Of a stretch of DNA of 64,000 nucleotides, positions 61,511-64,000 are shown piece after piece (within the stretch, counting starts at the first letter, position 1; each line of letters opens with the position of its first letter). The position numbers and the translations under genes are program-made. The stretch is from Diphasiastrum complanatum (lineage: Eukaryota; Streptophyta; Lycopodiopsida; Lycopodiales; Lycopodiaceae). The DNA lies in assembly GCA_029204225.1 (NCBI GenBank), contig CM055093.1:17695041-17759040 (forward strand), in the 5' to 3' direction. Under the pieces are notes generated by a model. The model did no database searches and was not told the DNA's origin. It saw only the letters and a list, made by a program, of their open reading frames with translations.

Positions 61511-63651
61511 ACAGACCACATCCTTACACTCCGATCTATCATTGAGCAGGCCAGACATAGACGAGAGCGAGTCTATTGCTGCTTTGTAGACTTCAGGAAA
61601 GCTTTTGACTCAGTTCCACGCCATTTACTCATCTAGAGGCTCAGGGACTTAGACTTTTCCACGAATACCATTTTGGCTGTGATGGCAATATATGAGAGAT
61701 TGGGTTGCTTCAGAGACACATCAGGCATTTCCGACCTGATATGGAGTACCATTGGGGTGAAATAGGGGTGTTCCCTTTCACCTACACTTTTTGCCCTCTA
61801 TATTGATGAGCTTGAGTTAGTTATCAAACAGGATGGTAGGATAGGTTGTAGTCTAGGTGACATTCTTATTGCTATACTGTTATATGCTGATGATGTGGCT
61901 GTAGTCTCATCGAAGACCAAAGTGATGGTTTTCAATACTTCCAGAGCCTTCATGCAGCGTCAGGAGATTTTCCTTGATGGTCAGCCCTTATAGATTGTTT
62001 CATCTTATACTTATTTGGGTGTGCTATTCAGTGGTCCGATTTTCAGTATGCGACAGGCAACCTCAAATCGACTTGGGAATGGTCATGCTTCCCTCGTCCA
62101 GCTTGAGAGATTTTGTTTCAGGAGTTATATTCATGATGCTCCCAGTAAGTGTCGCCTCTTCGACACTATGGTCACTCCTACAACATTATATGCGGCAGAG
62201 GCTTGGTGTACAGGTATTACCTCCTCGGATTGGTCTCATATATCTCGACTCCAGATCTCCATGCTACCTTGGATGCTTAGGGCTAAGCCCTCAGTCCCAC
62301 AACAGATTATCACTGCTGAGTTTGCTTCCTCCTATTTTAGTGGATGCCCTTTTTAGGCTCATTATATATATCCAGAGAGTATTGGAATAGCAGATATTGG
62401 GGGTTAACCATCTGAAACCAAATAACAGAACTGCTCCTTTGAAATCCTTTCACATGATACCCATATTGGCAGCTTTTGAAAAAGAAAAATAATAATAAAC
62501 ATAAATATATAAATGTATATAATAGTTATAGAAATATTGTATATGTATGTTAAATAAAAATTATTGACGTTCCTGAACAGCGTTCCAGGGTCCGGAACGA
62601 TGACCCCTCGGAACGCATTCTGGATGCAACAATGTTATGTATATATATATACCATAGATGCAGCGGTACCAGGATCCGCAGATCCCGGTACCGCGGATCC
62701 ATACTGATCCGTAGTACCATAATATATAATATTTTTTTTTTAATATTTTTTTCAAATTTTTTTTCACAAAAAGATAAAATTAAGTGGGCAATATGGGTAT
62801 CAGTTTGAAGCTGTTGATGAGAGCAGTGCATTTATGCAGGTTGCCGGTTCTGACGAGAGCAAACAGCCAAAGGACCAAGGGGATGCAAAACACCAAAAAG
62901 TGTGTTTTCACTCAGGGAGTCGGAAGGCCAAATCATGAAGAGGTCGTACCGTCAGGGCTCCCGGACCCCGCCGTTGGGGGGCTCTTCCCCCCAAACCCCC
63001 CCCCGGGGGGCTACCGCCCCCCGGACCCCCCAAGACTTGCTGCTATATAGAAATTGTAATCTAGCCATTTCATAACCATCATGGTCTCACAGTAGACCCT
63101 ATACTAACAACCGTGCTCAGTAATGGCTTCTCCTCATAACGGGGGCCTTACAGATCTGAGCTCACGGTTAACTAGTGACTATTAAACTAAGAGGTGCATT
63201 ATTTAGTTGTCTAACACATTTTGTAGCTGAAAGCACCGGCAACCTGCATAAATGCACTGCTCTCGTCAAGAGCTTCAAGCTGATAACCATATTGCCCACT
63301 AATTTTTTTTTTTTAAAAAAAAAAATAAAAAAATGGTGCCGCCCTGGTACCGCGGATTTTTGGGCGGCACCATAATGGTGGTACCATGGGGTACTATGAT
63401 ATCTACACACACGCACGCACACACACACACACACATGCACACGCACGCACACGTGTTGCTCACTCATAAGAACAAAGCTGAGTTGACAGATGAGGACTAA
63501 CCTCAATCATAAAATATTCCTTCAAAAACGTGTAATCTATTCTGGTCCGGACCAAAAAAATTGACAGCATATCGAATAAAACATTGACCTCTTTTCTGTC
63601 ATGCCGGAGAAAATTTAAAAAGCATTTTACAAGCTGCTTGCTTTCCTTGAC
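38348..63651 (-). CDS. TRA1: TRRAP/Tra1 pseudokinase scaffold, C-terminal 2229 aa, 18 exons (5' end off window)
   Basis: Plant orthologue of TRRAP/Tra1, the about 3,800-residue PIKK-family scaffold that binds transcription activators and recruits the SAGA and NuA4 acetyltransferase complexes in the nucleus. Eighteen exons (63502-63651 down to 38348-38467; 6690 nt) join in phase with GT-AG borders and no internal stop. They cover HEAT repeats (about residues 1-900 of the visible part), the FAT domain (about 900-1600), the PI3K-like domain (about 1850-2130) and the FATC tail ending MMDPTWHPWF. As in all TRRAPs the kinase active-site Asp and DFG are not recognisable, so it is a scaffold, not an enzyme. 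The first part of the gene lies to the right of the window. It converges with the deformylase gene. Introns carry transposon debris and long GA tracts. Confidence 0.95.
39042..39242 (-). CDS. TRA1: TRRAP exon (residues 2124-2190)
   Basis: Acceptor CAAACAG|AATCAA gives NQHLQYHLAMFFRDELISWS, then ELKQKVSANVEQVMTRIKNI and APQTFPEE. Confidence 0.95.
39400..39548 (-). CDS. TRA1: TRRAP exon (residues 2074-2123)
   Basis: Phase-1 start completes Ala (HPAYDMNGIVEF). It then codes EPVPFRLTRNLQTFFTPFGV and SSMCAAAQSIVAPK. Confidence 0.95.
39830..40232 (-). CDS. TRA1: TRRAP exon, pseudokinase C-lobe (residues 1940-2074)
   Basis: Codes VRLVEDDLMYSTFGEVYEIN, ITHFKERLNPSINGQLSPES, TFKKQFAVQLALSGFMSYML and GGRSPNKILFAKNTGKVFQN. 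The activation DFG position corresponds to NDFHPAYD, with no Asp-Phe-Gly. Confidence 0.96.
41142..41212. repeat. Palindromic cassette with perfect 18-bp hairpin
   Basis: ACCGTACCTTAGGAACAG (41161-41178) pairs perfectly with CTGTTCCTAAGGTACGGT (41184-41201) across a 5-nt loop. An overlapping AGGTACGG-AA-CCGTACCT hairpin precedes it and a third GGTACGG word follows. Confidence 0.85.
41384..41424. repeat. GCGAATCGC word repeat
   Basis: CAGCGAATCGCGATTCTGCG followed by a second AATCGCAATTAGCTGC: the word GCGAATCGC appears twice, with its inverse GCGATTC between, inside a small GCAGC...GCTGC inverted frame. Confidence 0.7.
42590..42790. repeat. Homopolymer and GTTCC/GGAAC cassette
   Basis: A-runs (42649-42661 and 42690-42699) and T-rich sequence, followed by CGTGTTCCATTCTGGAACGC, an inverted GTTCC...GGAAC word. 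Same general make-up as the cassettes at 49555 and 62573. Confidence 0.5.
43398..43676 (-). CDS. TRA1: TRRAP exon, pseudokinase N-lobe (residues 1847-1939)
   Basis: Codes EIAPDHTVKLDRIGADVPIV, RRLTMIGNDGSQKHFLVQTS, SARSDERMVQVFRVLNRLF and TPIIVPVWPQ. The glycine-rich loop and phosphate-binding Lys of active PIKKs are not conserved. Confidence 0.96.
43791..44222 (-). CDS. TRA1: TRRAP exon (residues 1703-1846)
   Basis: Codes VMLTEIGARFVPLPEERLLA, CYKYPTATTAEVPQSLKKEL, LTERLKHWKGVLQSNVEDRL and HVLDIEVPGQYCNEK, the FRB-like region leading into the pseudokinase N-lobe. Confidence 0.96.
44223..46695 (-). other. TRRAP intron, nothing recognised
   Basis: 2.5-kb intron without a convincing inserted element. 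A locally repeated GCACTGCCAAGATTAGAGC word occurs twice (about 46517 and 46567). Confidence 0.6.
46696..47205 (-). CDS. TRA1: TRRAP exon with low-complexity linker (residues 1533-1702)
   Basis: Begins ALYYWLRTYLLERRDIATKA and ends AASAFDAAKD-like (VSAFDAAKDIMETLRSKHIN). Between them is about 115 residues of Ser/Gly/Gln/Thr-rich disordered linker, which differs completely in sequence between plants but is always present. Confidence 0.95.
47511..47801 (-). CDS. TRA1: TRRAP exon (residues 1436-1532)
   Basis: Codes VYKESGKDLWLEYAVSCFLQ, SYLARVLYLLSFDNQNGTVG and PHWVWIPWIPQLLLSLQRPE, the end of the FAT core. Confidence 0.96.
47930..48190 (-). CDS. TRA1: TRRAP exon (residues 1349-1435)
   Basis: Codes EAFVKIREQAKAYLEMKGEL, LNLINATNLDYFQVQHKAEL and KHLPKGWISWGNHCDQ, part of the FAT domain. 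Confidence 0.96.
49555..49865. mobile_element. Alternating GC-word / AT-tract cassette
   Basis: Repeated words GGACGCGTCC, TCCGGAC and CCCGGAC occur at 49560-49650, 49716-49745 and 49818-49865. Two AT blocks separate them; each starts with T-runs and ends AAAAAATTAAAAAAAA. Structure: word, AT block, word, AT block, word, so the unit is roughly duplicated in tandem. Host sequence on either side is ordinary intron. Called mobile by analogy with 18776-18911. Confidence 0.5.
50891..50987 (+). repeat. (GT)n(GA)n compound microsatellite at TRRAP splice donor
   Basis: 28 bases of GT then 69 of GA. Read on the gene's strand this is GTT(CT)n(AC)n starting two bases into the intron, directly abutting the 5' splice site at 50989. 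Confidence 0.95.
50990..52291 (-). CDS. TRA1: TRRAP exon, main FAT-domain exon (residues 915-1348)
   Basis: 434 codons uninterrupted. It carries LRELAHNDPQVANHMWVLVF, GKTYNAWHIAISLLESHVML, AETRAGLSLVQHGFWQRAQD, CIWEEQWVSCARHLNQWD, SVENYEILLDC, YADLKDILETWRLRIPNNWD and LAYIARKQGLNEV. These are the helical TPR-like FAT repeats that wrap the pseudokinase. The donor CAG|GTTCTC opens directly into a (CT)n tract of about 70 bases. Confidence 0.97.
52473..52550 (+). repeat. (GA)n microsatellite in short TRRAP intron
   Basis: 78 bases of uninterrupted GA, the longest in the window, in the 428-bp intron between the 52720-53149 and 50990-52291 exons. Confidence 0.95.
52551..52660 (-). mobile_element. 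Possible non-LTR retroposon 3' end (LINE/SINE tail)
   Basis: On the minus strand the sequence runs ...CTTAGGGTATCCCATGGACA then TTAATAAAGATCTTTCTTTC and straight into (CT)n. This resembles 3' ends of plant LINE/SINE retroposons (AATAAAGATC followed by a simple tail). The (CT)n array may have grown from that tail. Family assignment is from memory of the pattern only. Confidence 0.35.
52720..53149 (-). CDS. TRA1: TRRAP exon (residues 771-914)
   Basis: The acceptor CCTGCAG|ATATAC gives SNKYTLSVRQEIF after joining, matching plant Tra1 register. Then KVERQFMLGLRARDP, WEALSDVFWLKQGLDLLLAI and the link to FLNELSKLQ. The donor lies 11 bp from a run of 16 G/C pairs. Confidence 0.93.
53277..53686 (-). 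CDS. TRA1: TRRAP exon (residues 635-771)
   Basis: Codes GHRQDSDL, VLLIPECKRLFGQTLQSILG and EEWEAKFLNLLLRLCSDSN. It ends with two bases of a Lys codon (AA|GTAAGT) completed by the next exon. Confidence 0.93.
53817..54179 (-). CDS. TRA1: TRRAP exon (residues 514-634)
   Basis: Codes VLEPSFNNKPSDIGKSLCSL, a variable middle, and RVCQRLAREMVNTSSNLLRQ. The frame stays open past the donor (CAG|GTTGTC) into the intron, but joining to GHRQDSDLAASADR at 53686 restores the family sequence. Confidence 0.92.
54180..57409 (-). other. TRRAP intron, nothing recognised
   Basis: 3.2-kb intron, AT-rich, with no transposon protein, LTR or microsatellite recognised. Loosely repeated sentences occur near 55690-55990 (AGTAACAGGGCACACAAGA-like), suggesting an old local duplication. 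Confidence 0.55.
57410..57673 (-). CDS. TRA1: TRRAP exon (residues 426-513)
   Basis: Codes VALVTEPKDKEM, QSKDPSTALVQGLDVMNKVL and EKQPHLFIRNNVQQISQ. Donor CAA|GTAAGA. Confidence 0.95.
58080..58365. repeat. Local direct repeat in TRRAP intron
   Basis: GTACAAAATGGGACATTTGA...CTTATTCACAATTTACTG...GCAGAGTGAAGGATGA at about 58097-58225 recurs at about 58227-58360 with a few substitutions: a tandem duplication of about 130 bp. Confidence 0.85.
58486..59166 (-). CDS. TRA1: TRRAP exon (residues 199-425)
   Basis: Starts VFVALLRTCQPENRVLAKQA and continues with LPRRLPLGESRIPIWIRYTK. A divergent Ser/Glu-rich loop with a basic patch (DPNKRMK) follows, then the conserved DEEFKPNAAMEEMIINFLIR. Loop length and composition vary among species. 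Confidence 0.96.
59561..59782 (-). CDS. TRA1: TRRAP exon (residues 125-198)
   Basis: Codes ISAEYDEPLRIELLQLATLL, HHRKELIKFGWNHLKREDSA and CHFLEAYQAPEKIILQ, nearly invariant across plant and animal TRRAPs. Confidence 0.96.
60046..60254 (+). pseudogene. Gypsy integrase zinc-binding domain remnant in TRRAP intron
   Basis: Plus strand, antisense to TRRAP. Reads HDGAFCVPTLDVRTKLLFDA, HYSRVVGHYSFRKTF and ARLKPYFYWPSMESY then a stop. This is the HHCC domain that opens Ty3/gypsy integrase (His pair in AHYSRVVGH). The cysteine pair follows in a shifted frame. No LTR or other pol part identified nearby. Confidence 0.8.
61101..61322 (-). CDS. TRA1: TRRAP exon (residues 51-124)
   Basis: Codes VAEGYSPQEKKIVLLQFLHL, LILPMLAHAFQNNQSWDVVD and VVEKLLDPPEE, one of the best conserved HEAT stretches in TRRAP. 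Donor GAG|GTATGG. Confidence 0.95.
61466..61507 (+). repeat. (CT)n microsatellite at LINE fragment border
   Basis: About 21 CT units ending where the LINE reading frame begins. Confidence 0.92.
61511..62356 (+). pseudogene. LINE (non-LTR) reverse transcriptase remnant
   Basis: Plus strand, antisense to TRRAP. Reads TDHILTLRSIIEQARHRRER, CFVDFRKAFDSVPRHLL, GCSLSPTLFALYIDELE, LLYADDVAVVSS (catalytic YADD kept), TYLGVLFS and TLYAAEAWC. These are RT blocks plus the thumb/connection of an L1/RTE-like LINE. Stops at 61634, 61763 and 61990 break the frame. The endonuclease half and the 3' tail are missing. Confidence 0.9.
62400..62520 (-). repeat. Third, diverged copy of conserved cassette body
   Basis: On the minus strand an AT-rich tract is followed by CAATATGGGTATCA and GGAGCAGT in the same order as the bodies at 62784-62860 and 63225-63300. 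Body at about 62400-62475, AT tract 62476-62520. Confidence 0.5.
62573..62870 (+). mobile_element. Cassette copy 1: GC words, AT tract, conserved body
   Basis: Word 1 (GTTCC...GGAAC, 62573-62625), a TATATA spacer, word 2 (GGTACCGCGGATCC, 62665-62715), an AT tract (62716-62778), then the body GTGGGCAATATGGGTATCAG ... AGCAGTGCATTTATGCAGG (62784-62850). An inverted partner of word 2, tract and body lies at 63225-63405. Confidence 0.7.
62940..63045. repeat. CCCC/GGGG palindromic block
   Basis: GTTGGGGGGCTCTTCCCCCC followed by CCCCGGGGGGCTACCGCCCC and CCGGACCCCCC: three CCCCC/GGGGG inverted words between the two inverted cassette copies. No AT tract is attached. Confidence 0.75.
63225..63405 (-). 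mobile_element. Cassette copy 2 (inverted)
   Basis: Minus strand: word GGTACCACCATTATGGTGCC and ATCCGCGGTACCAGGGCGGC (63335-63397), T/A runs (63302-63334), then the body GTGGGCAATATGGTTATCAG ... CAGTGCATTTATGCAGGTTG (63225-63300). The body is about 85% identical to copy 1; the words share only the CCGCGG/GGTACC theme. Confidence 0.7.
63405..63451 (+). repeat. (CA)n microsatellite
   Basis: About 23 CA units with several CG interruptions, next to cassette copy 2 and 50 bp from the TRRAP exon donor. Confidence 0.92.
63502..63651 (-). CDS. TRA1: TRRAP exon (visible residues 1-50)
   Basis: Codes VKESKQLVKCFLNFLRHDRK and RIDYTFLKEYFMIE, the HEAT segment of TRRAP. Acceptor ATATGACAG, donor GAG|GTTAGT. 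First exon in the window and phase 0, so the preceding exon is off the right side. Confidence 0.93.
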
Positions 63652-64000
63652 CTGTCATATGCATCAAAATTTCTCAGCATCATGAAAGACGAAACCTGGT
63701 GCAGTCATAAAATTAATGATTCTTCAATTTAAACTATTCCTTGTGGTAATCACATGCCCAGTTACTCGGCACAAAGTCAAGCTAACCCAGAGTACTTTTC
63801 ATTGACAAAAAAGTCATAGATTGAACATCATCATATCAAATCCAGAAGTACATATTTGAGAGACTGATCATGTGCTCCAGGTACCCCTAATTCTCAACAT
63901 CATTACGCACTTTTTGCTTGAAATTTGCGAATCATCTCTGGGACAAAAATTAGGTTATCACAGTGTTCACTTGAAATATGCAAAAGGGTGGATTTGAATG
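63652..64000 (-). other. TRRAP intron running off the window
   Basis: Sequence upstream of the first visible TRRAP exon. I find no further exon in these 349 bases. Confidence 0.6.

Larger units (their letters stand above)
61323..63501 (-). other. TRRAP intron packed with inserted elements
   Basis: 2.2-kb intron that holds, in order, (CT)n, an antisense LINE RT fragment, an inverted-repeat cassette cluster and a (CA)n tract; little original intron sequence remains. Confidence 0.75.

Noticed and set aside
1-64000. tRNA, rRNA, CRISPR array, bacterial operon
   Set aside because: No cloverleaf, rRNA signature or regularly spaced repeat array was seen; the window is plant nuclear DNA.

Overview
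The window is nuclear DNA of a land plant. Two intron-rich plant genes are embedded in degraded LTR retrotransposons whose primer-binding sites match plant initiator-tRNA-Met. Low gene density (two host genes in 64 kb), long introns, many (GA)n microsatellites, and protein sequences clearly more divergent than flowering-plant orthologues suggest a non-flowering lineage (bryophyte, lycophyte or fern). That placement is an inference; I cannot name the species.

Layout. 1-8205: a nested pair of related non-autonomous Ty1/copia elements on the minus strand. The inner element (477-5952) has two LTRs, a PBS, a PPT and a perfect 5-bp target duplication (CCAAT), and it sits inside the protease region of a second copy whose 5' LTR is 7581-8205. 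Its single frame codes Gag, a CCHC knuckle, a protease and then about 715 codons of unknown sequence where integrase/RT/RNase H would be expected. 8206-12455: AT-rich spacer with a diverged 146-bp direct repeat. 12456-13822: repeat-rich, G-box-bearing upstream region of the first host gene.

13824-29284 (+): a six-exon plastid-type peptide deformylase gene (PDF1B-like, 323 aa predicted) with all three catalytic motifs. Intron 1 holds rearranged copia remnants (16107-19799). Intron 2 holds an internally deleted Ty3/gypsy element (21602-25841). 29285-38347: spacer between convergent genes, with a copia protease/integrase fragment (35110-35645, minus), a minisatellite and GA/GT repeats.

38348-63651 (-): the C-terminal 2229 residues (18 exons) of TRRAP/Tra1, the giant pseudokinase scaffold of the SAGA and NuA4 histone acetyltransferase complexes. 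The gene runs off the right edge, so its N-terminus is missing. Its introns hold an antisense LINE RT remnant, a gypsy integrase remnant, long microsatellites abutting splice sites, and several short palindrome-rich GC cassettes.

Two signals look worth following. First is the unknown long coding extension of the copia-derived element. Second is a recurrent class of short insertions built from a GC-rich self-complementary word, which differs at each locus, usually followed by A/T homopolymer tracts. One interrupts a copia RNase H reading frame cleanly. Two others share a conserved body of about 65-75 bp in inverted orientation in a TRRAP intron.
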